This document shows, piece by piece, positions 16,947 through 26,629 of a stretch of DNA of 64,000 bases. How positions within the stretch are numbered: the first letter of the stretch is position 1; each line of letters begins with the position of its first letter. The notes under the pieces were generated by a model. That model worked only from the letters and a program-made list of their open reading frames with translations. It ran no database searches and was not told the DNA's origin. Position numbers and translations under genes: made by a program. The stretch is from Reyranella sp. (GTDB lineage: Bacteria; Pseudomonadota; Alphaproteobacteria; Reyranellales; Reyranellaceae), in NCBI GenBank assembly GCA_021732285.1, contig JAKFVH010000072.1, positions 1-64,000 on the forward strand, written 5' to 3'.

Positions 16947-16968
16947 CTCCCCCGGCATCGCGGGGGAG
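16947..16968 (+). terminator. stem-loop between ugpB and ugpA
   Basis: CTCCCCCG (16947-16954) pairs with CGGGGGAG (16961-16968) around a 6-base loop. An alternative stem GGCCTCC/GGAGGCC (16944-16950 with 16975-16981) encloses it. There is no T-run. It is likely an mRNA-processing or stabilising hairpin, or a leaky terminator, that raises ugpB over the permease genes. Confidence 0.6.
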
Positions 16969-17003
16969 ACGTCCGGAGGCCGGTTTTGGGGGAAAACGGG
17001 GGG

Positions 17004-17885
17004 ATGGAGAAGAAGGTCACCTTCAACGAACGGTCGCTGCCGTACCTGCTGGTCGCGCCGCAGATCGTCATCACCCTGGTCTTCTTCTTCTGGCCGTCAG
17101 GCCAGGCGATCTGGCAGTCGGTGCTGGTCGAGGACGCCTTCGGCGGCAACACCAAGTTCGTCTGGTTCGACAACTTCGCCCATCTCTTCAGCGAATCTTC
17201 CTACTGGGCCTCGGTGCGCGTCACCGTGGTGTTCAGCTTCCTGGTCGCCACGATCGGGCTCGCCGTCTCGCTGCTGCTGGCGGTGATGGCCGACCGCGTC
17301 ATCCGCGGCGCCGGCGGCTACAAGGCCTTCCTGGTGTGGCCCTATGCCGTGGCGCCGGCGGTGGCGGGCGTGCTGTGGGGCTTCCTGTTCAACCCCTCGG
17401 TCGGCATCGTCGCCTGGCTGCTGCACGGCATCGGCATCGAGTTCAACTACGTCATCAACGGCAACCAGGCGCTGCTGCTGGTGGTGATGGCCGCTGTCTG
17501 GAACCAGGTCAGCTACAACTTCCTGTTTTTCCTGGCCGGCCTGCAGTCGATTCCACGCTCGCTGATCGAGGCCGCGGCCATCGACGGCGCGGGGCCGGGC
17601 CGGCGCTTCTGGGACATCATGTTCCCGCTGCTCTCGCCGACCGGCTTCTTCCTGCTGGTCATCAACATCCTCTACGCCTTCTTCGGCACCTTCGGCGTGG
17701 TCGACGCCTTGACCAAGGGCGGCCCGGGCCAGGCCACCAACATCCTGGTCTACAAGGTCTACAACGACGGCTTCCGCGGCCAGGATCTCGGAGGTTCCTC
17801 GGCGCAGTCGGTGGTGCTGATGATCGTGGTCATCGTGCTCACCGTCGTGCAGTTCCGTTTCATCGAGCGGCGGGTGCACTACTGA
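17004..17885 (+). CDS. ugpA: sn-glycerol-3-phosphate ABC transporter permease UgpA
   Basis: The 293-residue integral membrane protein has about six segments. It begins [20 protein letters not shown], as UgpA does, and has the permease EAA loop [20 protein letters not shown] at about residues 190-210, which contacts UgpC. ATG 17004 after ACGGGGGG is chosen; a TTG at 16986 would only add six residues. The stop codon overlaps the ugpE start (TGATG), so the two permease subunits are coupled. Confidence 0.93.
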   Translation: MEKKVTFNERSLPYLLVAPQIVITLVFFFWPSGQAIWQSVLVEDAFGGNTKFVWFDNFAHLFSESSYWASVRVTVVFSFLVATIGLAVSLLLAVMADRVIRGAGGYKAFLVWPYAVAPAVAGVLWGFLFNPSVGIVAWLLHGIGIEFNYVINGNQALLLVVMAAVWNQVSYNFLFFLAGLQSIPRSLIEAAAIDGAGPGRRFWDIMFPLLSPTGFFLLVINILYAFFGTFGVVDALTKGGPGQATNILVYKVYNDGFRGQDLGGSSAQSVVLMIVVIVLTVVQFRFIERRVHY

Positions 17886-18736
17886 TGGTCGAGAACCGCC
17901 CCTTCGTGACCTTCCTGAGCCACCTCGTGCTCATCCTCGGCGTGGTCGTCATCGCCTTCCCGCTATGGATGACCTTCGTGGCGTCGACCCACGACCAGTC
18001 GACGATGCTGCGCTCGCCCGTGCCGCTGCTGCCCGGCCCCCATCTGATCGAAAACTACCGGCAGGTCCTGTTCGAGGGCTTCGGCCGCGGCTTCGGCGGC
18101 GCGCCGATCTGGCTCACGCTGATGAACAGCACGATCATGGCGCTGGGCGTGGCGCTGGGAAAGATCGCCATCTCGATCATCTCGGCTTTCGCCATCGTCT
18201 ATTTCCGCTTCCCGTTCCGCATGGTCTTCTTCTGGGCGATCTTCGTCACCCTGATGCTGCCGGTCGAGGTGCGCATCGTGCCGACCTACGGCGTGGTCGC
18301 GCGGCTCGGCATGCTCGACGCCTATTCCGGCCTGATCATCCCGCTGATCGCCTCGGCGACCGCGACCTTTCTGTTCCGGCAGTTCTTCCTCAGTGTCCCC
18401 GACGAACTCACCGAGGCGGCGCGCGTCGACGGCGCCTCGCCGATGCGCTTCTTCTGGGACATCCTGCTGCCGATGAGCCGCACCTCGATCGCGGCCCTGT
18501 TCGTGATCCAGTTCATCTACGGCTGGAACCAGTATCTCTGGCCGTTGCTGATCACGACGAAGGAGAGTTTCTACACCGTGGTCATGGCGGTCTCCCGCCA
18601 GGCCAACGCCGTCGATGCGACCCCGAGCTGGAACCTGCTGATGGCCATGGCGCTGCTCGCCATGCTGCCGCCGGTGCTGGTCGTCGTGTTCATGCAGCGC
18701 CAGTTCGTGCGCGGCCTCGTTGAAACGGAGAAATAG
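17885..18736 (+). CDS. ugpE: sn-glycerol-3-phosphate ABC transporter permease UgpE
   Basis: The 283-residue product starts at ATG 17885, overlapping the ugpA stop by one base. It has six hydrophobic segments. [20 protein letters not shown] is the EAA loop for the ATPase, and [20 protein letters not shown] is typical for UgpE. It pairs with UgpA in the inner membrane as the translocation channel for glycerol 3-phosphate. The ugpC start follows one base after the stop. Confidence 0.94.
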   Translation: MVENRPFVTFLSHLVLILGVVVIAFPLWMTFVASTHDQSTMLRSPVPLLPGPHLIENYRQVLFEGFGRGFGGAPIWLTLMNSTIMALGVALGKIAISIISAFAIVYFRFPFRMVFFWAIFVTLMLPVEVRIVPTYGVVARLGMLDAYSGLIIPLIASATATFLFRQFFLSVPDELTEAARVDGASPMRFFWDILLPMSRTSIAALFVIQFIYGWNQYLWPLLITTKESFYTVVMAVSRQANAVDATPSWNLLMAMALLAMLPPVLVVVFMQRQFVRGLVETEK

Positions 18737-18737
18737 G

Positions 18738-19832
<1,095 letters not shown>

Positions 19833-19848
19833 TCGGCACCTGATAGCC

Positions 19849-20325
19849 ATGACCGCCGCAGGCGCAAAGCGTTACGGCACAGCGAGCGTAGAAGACCGCG
19901 CCAAGGCCGGCCTCGAATTCGTGCGCGGCCTGGTCGACGGCACGCTGCCACTCAACACCATGGCGCGCACTCTGGGTTACGACGTCGTCGAGGCGTCGGA
20001 AGGACGAGTCGTGGTGACGGCAACTCCGACCGCCGAGCAGCTCAATCCCGAGGGCACGGTGCATGGCGGCCTGGCGGCGACGCTGCTCGACACCTGCATG
20101 GGGCTCGCGGTGCGCACGCTCACGGGCGCCGGCGCCGGCTCGACAACGCTGGAGTTCAAGATCGCCTTCATCCGGCCGATCACGCCCGAGACCGGGCCGG
20201 TGCGCGGCGAGGGTGTCGTGCTGAGCATGGGCCGCCGCGTCGGCTCGGCCGAGGGCCGGCTGACCGATCAAGAGGGCAAGTTGCTGGCGCATGCCACGAC
20301 CACCTGTCTGGTGTTCGACAGGTAA
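19849..20325 (+). CDS. PaaI-like hotdog-fold thioesterase
   Basis: The 158-residue product contains the hotdog motif HGGLAATLLDTCMGLAV (residues about 67-83), with the family's acidic residue D76 in the helix, and ends with a beta-rich half (TTLEFKIAFIRPITPETGPV). The PaaI/ACOT13-type enzymes hydrolyse acyl- or aryl-CoA thioesters in the cytoplasm. The substrate is not evident. It lies 16 bases after ugpC and may be the distal gene of that transcript, although no link to glycerol phosphate is known to me. Confidence 0.85.
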   Translation: MTAAGAKRYGTASVEDRAKAGLEFVRGLVDGTLPLNTMARTLGYDVVEASEGRVVVTATPTAEQLNPEGTVHGGLAATLLDTCMGLAVRTLTGAGAGSTTLEFKIAFIRPITPETGPVRGEGVVLSMGRRVGSAEGRLTDQEGKLLAHATTTCLVFDR

Positions 20326-20427
20326 ACGAGGCGGCGCTGATACAATTCGGCCCATGAGCATCGTCTTCAGTTTGCCAATGATTCCGCTGCTTTTGGGCGA
20401 TCATCAGTCGAAATGGCCCCCCTGACC

Positions 20428-20577
20428 GGCCGGGGATCAATCCAGATTGGACCGATTGGCGGGCGATGGCCGCCAATCTGAAGCCAATGACTGCAGACCC
20501 CGGCCAATCGCCTCTGTAGGGTGCGCCCAGCCTTCAGTTCCTTCCCACTCCCGAGGAACACCCCAACTGAAGGTCTG
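20428..20577 (+). ncRNA. candidate structured non-coding RNA
   Basis: GGCCGGGG (20428-20435) can pair with CCCCGGCC (20498-20505) and encloses a perfect 9-bp hairpin GATTGGCGG/CCGCCAATC (20454-20478, 7-base loop). Downstream, CTTCAGTT (20532-20539) pairs with AACTGAAG (20565-20572) around an inner GTTCCT/AGGAAC. The block ends at a 17-bp terminator-like palindrome. Several long perfect stems in a row within an ORF-free gap suggest a stable RNA, but strand and limits are unproven. It does not match tmRNA, SRP RNA, RNase P or 6S RNA features that I know. Confidence 0.4.
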
Positions 20578-20627
20578 GAAACAGGATCGGCAGCATCCCC
20601 AACATCACAGGCTGCCGATCCTGTTTC
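20578..20627 (+). terminator. 17-bp perfect inverted repeat, likely bidirectional terminator
   Basis: The arm at 20578-20594 (GAAACAGGATCGGCAGC) is perfectly complementary to 20611-20627 with a 16-base loop; the arm ends in GTTTC. AAAC at one end and GTTT at the other make it terminator-like in both directions, although the T-run is short. It would end a transcript from the structured block upstream or read-through from the ugp/thioesterase operon. Confidence 0.6.
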
Positions 20628-20844
20628 ACCCCACCCCGCTCAAGGCAAAATTCCATCTCGAACCGAACTGCGCCGTGCCAAGCGAGCGTCGTTGCATGCG
20701 GCTCTCGCCCGACACTTCCAGGTTGGATGCTCTGACCCCCTTATCCGTCCGAAGTGGAGGCGACGGCGATTTGCGACAAATGTGTGACCCGTTACGCTTT
20801 TCTTCGGAGGGCAAGAGTCGGGCGATCACGTGAGAGGGGGACAG

Positions 20845-21480
20845 ATGGACATCCTGGTGATTGAAGGCGCCGCGTCGCGGCGCGTTGCGGTGGCGCAGTA
20901 TCTCCTGCGAGCCACGCACAGGGTCACGATCAGCAGTTCGATCGCGGAGGCCAGGGAGATCCTGCAATTCATCACGAAGAAGTCGGAAATGCCCGACGCC
21001 GTCGTGATCGATGACAGGATCGTATCGGGCGACGCCACGAGCTTCCGCGAGGAGATCGCCGATCGCTTCCCGGAAGCTGCCTGGGTGCCGCTGCCATCGG
21101 ACCGCAGCCTGCAATGGCTGGGCGACTGGCTGCAGAGCACGGCGAACCGGACGGCGGCGCGACGCAGACGGTCGGTGGCGCGCGGCTCGAGCGTGCTGGT
21201 CGTCGAGACGAGCCGCGCGGCGAGAGAGGCCGCCCATGCCCGCTTCGCGTCGGAGGGCGCCACGGTACGTACCTGCTCTTCGTTCAAGGGTGCACGCGAG
21301 ACGATGGCGAAATGGAGCGTCCGCAAGATGCGGCCGGACTTCATCGTGTCGCCGATCCAGGGACGCGACGGCGACGGCATCTCCTTCTTCCTCGATGCCA
21401 AGCGGCGCTTTCCCGACGCGCGATGGATCATCTCCGATGCCAGCGAGAAAGAGCAGACCGCGCTGATGCGGCCTGTCTGA
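20845..21480 (+). CDS. protein with two degenerate response-regulator receiver-like domains
   Basis: The 211-residue product starts at ATG 20845, 5 bases after GAGGGGGA; a GTG at 20830 is less likely. Residues 1-88 (MDILVIEGAASRR, then DAVVIDDRIV, then VPLPSD) and 115-205 (SSVLVVETSRAAR, then DFIVSPIQGRDG) each follow the beta-alpha order of a CheY receiver. In the first, D56/D57 end strand 3 but the paired acids of strand 1 are reduced to one Glu and no active-site Lys is clear. In the second, Ser169 replaces the phospho-acceptor Asp. Both look like pseudo-receivers. No output domain is attached, so it may be a protein-protein adaptor. The autotransporter gene is convergent, 3 bases away. 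Confidence 0.6.
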   Translation: MDILVIEGAASRRVAVAQYLLRATHRVTISSSIAEAREILQFITKKSEMPDAVVIDDRIVSGDATSFREEIADRFPEAAWVPLPSDRSLQWLGDWLQSTANRTAARRRRSVARGSSVLVVETSRAAREAAHARFASEGATVRTCSSFKGARETMAKWSVRKMRPDFIVSPIQGRDGDGISFFLDAKRRFPDARWIISDASEKEQTALMRPV

Positions 21481-21483
21481 TCG

Positions 21484-24400
21484 CTACCAGGTCATGCGGA
21501 CGCCGGCGGTGAGGGCGTGCGCGCTGTCCTGCCCCGAGATGTCGCCCTCGTAACGAAGATAGATCGACGTCGCCTCGGCGATCGCGGTGTTGGCCGAGAG
21601 GCCGAGCACCACGCCGTCGCGCTGCGGCGACACGCCGAAGGTCGTGAACGGCATCGCCGGAGCGCCGGCCAGGGTGGCGGTGACGGGGCGGCCGACGTCG
21701 GCATATTCGTGGCTCCAGCCCAGGCGCAGCTGCATTAGAAGCTTCTCGCGCCAGCCGAGGTCCATCGAACCGCCGATCTGCGCGCCGATCACCGAGCGCA
21801 GCGAATTGGTCGTCTGCTGGGCGATCGAGAGGTTGAGCGATTGCGCCCCGGTCTCGGTGAAGGCGTTCTGGGTGCCGGTGTACGCCTGCAGCCTTGCGAA
21901 CGGCGTGACGAAGGCGTTGGCGTTGGTGCCGAGGTCGAAGCGGTAGCCGGTCTCGAGCTGGCCATACCACTGGTTGGCGCCGGTCTGGCCGAGGGCGGTG
22001 CGCGGCTGCAGGCCGGGGATGGTGATGTTCCGCCACATCTGGTTCCAGGTGTAGGCGTAGCCGATCAGGCCGTCGGCATAGACCTTGTCCTGGGCGAAAC
22101 TGCCATAGAGGCCGACCTGGAAGGTGTTCGAGCGGCCGAGGCCGTCGAAGCCGCCGACCCACTGGGTGCCGGTCGAGTAGCCGGTAGTGAGGCCGACACG
22201 GAAGTTGTCCGTCACCAGGCGATCGAGGCCCGCTGCGAAGCCGCCGACATTGTAGGTGACGGAGCCCACGGGCTGATTGGCGCCGATGGTGCCGAGCCCG
22301 CCCAGCGCGCCGCCCCAGGCGCCCCACTTCGGCGGCGTGGTGCTGTCGCAGGCGACATCGCAGGCTTCGGCCAGGGCCACGCGACTGCTGGCTGCAGAGC
22401 CACTGCCACCGGTCTGGTTGGCGAAGTTGTTCATGAAGAGCTGGGCGCCCTGGACCATGGAGGTCGAGAAGCCCGCGTAGTTGTTGCCCGAGATCGCCTG
22501 CAGCGTCGCCTGCGCCTGCGCATTGGTGAAGGTGTTGAAGGCCATGGCGCCCAGCACCGTGGCGAAGTCGCCGGTGGCGTTGTTGACGTTGGCGTCGAGG
22601 ACGTTGCCGACCGCGATCTGCGTCGGCGTCGTGCCGGCGGCGGCAAAGCCGCCGATCGCCAGGTTGAGATAGGCGTTGTTGGCGTCGTAGCTCAGGTTCG
22701 ACAGCAGGAAGGGATAGAGCTCGTTGACCGACGCGAAGGTGGTGCCGTTGAGGCCGCCGGTCGCGCTCAGGATGGTGTAGGTCGTCGAGGGCGCGAAGGC
22801 CATGCCGGGCAGCGCGGTCACGAACACCTGCCCGCCGAGCGTCGCCGTGCCGGCGACATTGATGCGGTCACTGAGGCCCGCGCCGCCGACCTCGGTCATG
22901 TAGGTGGCGCCCTGCGCCTGAGAGAAGTTGCCGGTGACGGTCAGCGTGCCGATCGAGTTGCCGGGCCCCACAACGCCGCTGTTGTAGAGGTTGCCGACGC
23001 TGCCGGTGCCGCCGAGCGTGGCGCCGGGCAGAACGAAAACGTTGCCGCCGAGGCTGCCGCCGACGTTGAGGCTGGCATTGCTGACGACGGTGTAGCCGTT
23101 GAAGCTGCTGCTGTTGCCCGTGAGGTTCAGCGATCCGCCGCCCTGCACGGTGAACGTGCCGTTGCCGGCGAGCGAGGAGCCCAGCGTGTTGGACTGCGCG
23201 CTGTTCAGCACCAGCAGGCCGTTGCCGTTGACATTAACCGTGCCGCCGCTGCCATTGAGCGAGCCGAGCAGCTGGGTGTTGCCGTTGAGGTTGAAGCCGC
23301 CGCCGTTGACCGTGAGCGCGCTGGCATAGGGCAGGGTGGAACCCGGGCCGAGCGACAGGCTGCCGCCGGTGACCGTCGTGCCGCCCGTATAAGTGTTGCT
23401 TCCCGTCAGCGAGATGTCGCCGCCGGCGATCGTCAGCGCGCCGGGGCCGGACACGGAGTTCCCGAGCACCACCGTGCCTGTCGACGACAGCGTGGTGTTG
23501 GCCATCAGGTAGGTGGGAATGGTCGAGCTCAAGGTCGGCAGCGTGACGTTGCCCTGCAGGGCAACAATCGGCGTGACGCTGCCGTAGCCGGAGGCGACGT
23601 TGCCCGTCCATTGATAGCCGACGAAGCCGTTGGTCGGGTCGAAGAAGTAGTTGAACCCTGCGTAGAACTGGCGGCCGGTATTGATGAAGACCGTGCTGCC
23701 CGGCACCACCTGGACGGAGTTTGGCGTCAGCGGATTGCTCGTCGAGCCGGTGGTGAAATTGTAGGTGGCGGGCTGCGGCGAGGTCTGGCCCGGCAGGAAG
23801 ATCTGCACGAGCTGGCCCGAGCTGGCGCAGCTGTCGCCGCTGCAGTTGACGGTGGCGATGTTGGCGCCGGCCGGCGGCGTCAGGAACGAGTAGGGGATGC
23901 CGCTGTCGGGCAGGATGAGGCCGCTGCCCGTGGCGCCGCCGACCGCGATGGTCATCGGCGCCTGCGTCCACGCCGCCGCCTGCTGCCCCGCGGCGGCGGC
24001 ATTGGGCGCCAGCTTCACGAAGGCGTAGTTGGCAGTGTTCGCATTGGTGAGGCCGAGATAAACCCCGTTGTTGGTGACGAGGTAGCCCTGGGCGTAGTTC
24101 GAGCTGTTCGTCGCGGTGCCGTTGACCCTCGAGATGTTGATGAAGGGATTGACATTGGTGCCTGCCGACAGCGACGGGGTGATGGCGCTCTCGCCGCGGT
24201 CGAAACCGACGCCCATGTAGGCGACGCCTGTCACGACTTGGCCGGGAGGAGTTGCCTGGCAACCCTTGTTCGTGAACCGGCAGGTCTGGGTTTGCGCCTG
24301 CAGGGCAACGACGGACGCGGAGGCTGCTACTGTGCCGCCGTTCATGATGTTGACGGTGGCCGCATAGAACTGGCCGTTCAGCTGTATGCCGCTGCTGCTG

Positions 24401-24714
24401 TAGTACTGCATGCCCGATCCGAGGGACGGCTGGCTCCCCACAGGGAAGATCTCGGAGGAGGCAATGATCCCAGTCGAGCCGGTGTCCATCGTGAACTGGG
24501 TCGTCGGCCCGCCATTCAACTGAAGGTTGATCTTGGGGGCCTGGTTCATCAGTACCCCGTTCTGCACGAAATTCATCGCCCCGTTGACGTACGGGACGTA
24601 GACGCTGCCGGCGCCGGCCGGGTACAGGTTGAACTGGGCGAGGGCGGGCTCGCTGCCGATCGGAGCGGCGAGGCACGTCGTTGCCAGCAACACGCGGCGA
24701 ATGAACTGATGCAC
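21484..24714 (-). CDS. autotransporter (type Va) with pepsin-like aspartic protease passenger
   Basis: The product is about 1076 residues from GTG 24714, which follows GGGGAG; the longer frame upstream lacks signal-peptide character. A signal peptide runs to ALAQ (27). Residues about 55-370 resemble a bilobal pepsin: FTMDTGSTG (D77), a flap-like YYSSSG (104-109), VTGVAYMGVGF (161-171), a second LILPDSG (D270) and FINTGRQFYAGFNYFFDP (343-360). Residues about 375-800 hold autotransporter beta-strand repeats (GSNTYTGGTTVTGGSLSLGP). The last 270 residues form the 12-stranded outer-membrane barrel, ending in VRMTW with a terminal aromatic. It should be exported by Sec and display or release the protease domain at the cell surface. 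Proteolytic activity is inferred from motifs. Confidence 0.82.
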   Translation of the reverse strand: MHQFIRRVLLATTCLAAPIGSEPALAQFNLYPAGAGSVYVPYVNGAMNFVQNGVLMNQAPKINLQLNGGPTTQFTMDTGSTGIIASSEIFPVGSQPSLGSGMQYYSSSGIQLNGQFYAATVNIMNGGTVAASASVVALQAQTQTCRFTNKGCQATPPGQVVTGVAYMGVGFDRGESAITPSLSAGTNVNPFINISRVNGTATNSSNYAQGYLVTNNGVYLGLTNANTANYAFVKLAPNAAAAGQQAAAWTQAPMTIAVGGATGSGLILPDSGIPYSFLTPPAGANIATVNCSGDSCASSGQLVQIFLPGQTSPQPATYNFTTGSTSNPLTPNSVQVVPGSTVFINTGRQFYAGFNYFFDPTNGFVGYQWTGNVASGYGSVTPIVALQGNVTLPTLSSTIPTYLMANTTLSSTGTVVLGNSVSGPGALTIAGGDISLTGSNTYTGGTTVTGGSLSLGPGSTLPYASALTVNGGGFNLNGNTQLLGSLNGSGGTVNVNGNGLLVLNSAQSNTLGSSLAGNGTFTVQGGGSLNLTGNSSSFNGYTVVSNASLNVGGSLGGNVFVLPGATLGGTGSVGNLYNSGVVGPGNSIGTLTVTGNFSQAQGATYMTEVGGAGLSDRINVAGTATLGGQVFVTALPGMAFAPSTTYTILSATGGLNGTTFASVNELYPFLLSNLSYDANNAYLNLAIGGFAAAGTTPTQIAVGNVLDANVNNATGDFATVLGAMAFNTFTNAQAQATLQAISGNNYAGFSTSMVQGAQLFMNNFANQTGGSGSAASSRVALAEACDVACDSTTPPKWGAWGGALGGLGTIGANQPVGSVTYNVGGFAAGLDRLVTDNFRVGLTTGYSTGTQWVGGFDGLGRSNTFQVGLYGSFAQDKVYADGLIGYAYTWNQMWRNITIPGLQPRTALGQTGANQWYGQLETGYRFDLGTNANAFVTPFARLQAYTGTQNAFTETGAQSLNLSIAQQTTNSLRSVIGAQIGGSMDLGWREKLLMQLRLGWSHEYADVGRPVTATLAGAPAMPFTTFGVSPQRDGVVLGLSANTAIAEATSIYLRYEGDISGQDSAHALTAGVRMTW

Positions 24715-24879
24715 CGGCCACTCCCCCCAATACTGGATACTCTTGTTGTTTTGGCTACCGATAGGCCAGTCGGTGACGCGACGTCGCTTTATTCTGGCAT
24801 GCCGCAAGGCTAATTGCACTGCCAATGTGGACTTGCTGCAGACCGTCGGACAAGGAGTGAAATTTGGTCGTAAGACCCG

Positions 24880-25959
24880 TCAGCGGTGCGGCTGGCGGCG
24901 ATAGTGCTCGGCCAGGGCGTCGTGGCCGAAATCGCTGGCGAGATCGCGCCACACCGAATGGATGTGGTTGGCGCCGTTCTGGGTGTTGTCGTGCTCGATC
25001 AGGGTCGCGGGTCCGTGGACGCGGAAATAGTAGGCTTCGCCCGGCGTGAGCGAGCCCGCCCAGGCGAAGCGGAAGCGGTCGAGGCCCTGTTGCATCACGC
25101 GCTGCTTCTGGCTGGCGACGAGATCGGGCGTCAGCGTCGCCAGGAAAGTCTCCACCAGCGCCTCGACGCGCTGGCGCGAGGCGCCGTCCATGGCGCCGAG
25201 TTCCAGCCCGCGCGGCTGGCCGAGATCCTGCTCGCGCTGCGGGCTCGCCACGATCTCGCCGAACGAGCGGTTGGCGATCAGCGCCGTGCGCCGCTGTAGG
25301 TCGTTGAGGCCGGTCATGATCTGGCGCGCCAGGTCCTCGGCACTGCCGAGCAGGCGGAACCCTTTGTTGGACCCGTCGCGCACCGTCGCCGGATGAGCGC
25401 CGACGAAGAACGGCGTCACGGCGACATGGCCCGCGGCGGGCAGCGCAACGTTCAGCGACAGGTGATGGCCCTCGAAGCGCCAGCCCCAGGGAAAACGACC
25501 GGGCATGCCGAACACCGAGAGGTAGTAGCGCCCGGGATCGCGCCAGCTTCCTTGTTGCTCGCGCAAAACGCCTTCGAGCAGGCGCACGCCGTCGAGCAGC
25601 TTCAGTCCTTGCTCGTTGAGCACCGTGGCGAACAGGGCGCGCGCCGCATCGGCTTGCGCGGGGGCCATCTCGCCCAGGCTGAGGCCGGACCGGCTGCGCG
25701 GGATGTAGTGCCAGTCGACGCGATTGGCCGAGTCGAAAGCGATCAGGACCTGGCGGCGCTGGCGGTCGTCGAGCAGGGCGAGGAGACGGTTGGCCTGGTC
25801 CGCGATGCGCTGCTGGGCGTCGGCGCTCTGCGCGCTGGCGCCGCCGAATGGCAGGAAGGTCGCCGCCGCCAGCACGAGCCGCCGCGTCGGCCGCTCGTGC
25901 GCATGGTGGTGCGGGTGCCCCTTCCCGTGATCGTGCGGATGCCAGCCGTCGTGCGGCAT
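24880..25959 (-). CDS. DUF3500-family exported protein with His-rich N-terminus
   Basis: The 359-residue product has a first segment of about 24 residues unusually rich in histidine (HPHDHGKGHPHHHAH), then a Tat-like signal RPTRRLVLAAATFLPFGG with cleavage near ASAQ. The body carries the DUF3500 hallmarks SVFGMPGRFPWGWRFEGHHL and, near the end, LIEHDNTQNGANHIHSVWRD. The family has no established activity that I know; conserved His and Asp residues hint at metal binding. It starts 10 bases after the redoxin gene ends and is the third gene of a DsbD-redoxin operon, so it may depend on periplasmic redox or metal supply. That link is inference. Confidence 0.85.
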   Translation of the reverse strand: MPHDGWHPHDHGKGHPHHHAHERPTRRLVLAAATFLPFGGASAQSADAQQRIADQANRLLALLDDRQRRQVLIAFDSANRVDWHYIPRSRSGLSLGEMAPAQADAARALFATVLNEQGLKLLDGVRLLEGVLREQQGSWRDPGRYYLSVFGMPGRFPWGWRFEGHHLSLNVALPAAGHVAVTPFFVGAHPATVRDGSNKGFRLLGSAEDLARQIMTGLNDLQRRTALIANRSFGEIVASPQREQDLGQPRGLELGAMDGASRQRVEALVETFLATLTPDLVASQKQRVMQQGLDRFRFAWAGSLTPGEAYYFRVHGPATLIEHDNTQNGANHIHSVWRDLASDFGHDALAEHYRRQPHR

Positions 25960-25969
25960 GGCTAAAAGA

Positions 25970-26608
25970 TCAGGACGAGGTGCGCGGGTACTTCAGCGTG
26001 CAGCCGTAGGCGCGTGTCGAGGCCTCGGTCACCGGCTTGCCGGCCAAAACTTCGCCGAGGGCGACGCGCACATACTGCTTGGCCTTGGGAACGTCGCTGG
26101 TGCTCGACGACGGGATCGAATCGATGCCGCCCTTGTAGACCAGCACGCCGTTGGCATCGATGATGTACATGTGCGGCGTCACCGTGGCGCCGTAGGCGCG
26201 GGCGATCTTGCTCTGCGGGTCGAGCAGCACGGCGGCGGGCGCCGCGTTCCAGCTCTTGACGAGGTCGTTGGCCTGCTGGGCAGTGACATGGCCCTGCTCG
26301 CCCTTGGCCGACGACGCCGAGGTCAGCCACACCACGCCCTTGGCGGCGGCTTCGCGCTGCTGGTCCTGCATGTTCTTGGCGTTGTAGTGCTTGCGCACGT
26401 AGGGGCAGCCGTCGTTCGTCGTCTCGATCACCACGACCTTGCCCTTGAGATCGGCCAGCGACCAGGTCTTGCCGTTGCTGTCGACCGCGGTGAACAGCGG
26501 CGCGGGCTTGCCGACATCGGGACCATCGGCGAAGGCCGCGGCCGGCATCAGGGCGACGGCGGCGCTGCCCAGCAGCAGCGAACGACGGGCGACGACGAGA
26601 TTGGACAT
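25970..26608 (-). CDS. exported redoxin (AhpC/TSA/TlpA-type thioredoxin fold)
   Basis: The 212-residue product begins SNLVVARRSLLLGSAAVALM, a Tat-like signal with cleavage near AFAD, then the redoxin fold VGKPAPLFTAVDSNGKTWSL, LKGKVVVIETTNDGCPYVRK and TPHMYIIDANGVLVYKGGID. A single cysteine in NDGCPYV sits at the peroxidatic or resolving position; there is no CxxC. A periplasmic thiol peroxidase or redox carrier is likely. ATG 26608 is preceded by AGGAGG. The gene is between dsbD (21 bases upstream) and the DUF3500 gene, so DsbD may keep it reduced. Confidence 0.85.
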   Translation of the reverse strand: MSNLVVARRSLLLGSAAVALMPAAAFADGPDVGKPAPLFTAVDSNGKTWSLADLKGKVVVIETTNDGCPYVRKHYNAKNMQDQQREAAAKGVVWLTSASSAKGEQGHVTAQQANDLVKSWNAAPAAVLLDPQSKIARAYGATVTPHMYIIDANGVLVYKGGIDSIPSSSTSDVPKAKQYVRVALGEVLAGKPVTEASTRAYGCTLKYPRTSS

Positions 26609-26629
26609 GTTGCCTCCTAGCGCTTGGGC

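Larger units (their letters stand above)
20326..20844. other. 519-base intergenic region with dense secondary structure
   Basis: No credible gene is present on either strand. The left half is rich in inverted repeats, described separately as a candidate non-coding RNA and a long terminator-like palindrome. The right part holds TTGCGA (20771-20776), 16 bases, and TACGCT (20793-20798), a possible promoter for the double-receiver gene. Confidence 0.6.

Noticed and set aside
21841-24813. A 990-codon open frame on the plus strand opposite the autotransporter gene
   Set aside because: It is a shadow of the GC-rich antisense strand: no domain, signal or ribosome site, and composition dominated by Arg, Ala, Gly and Val. 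The minus-strand frame has clear autotransporter architecture.
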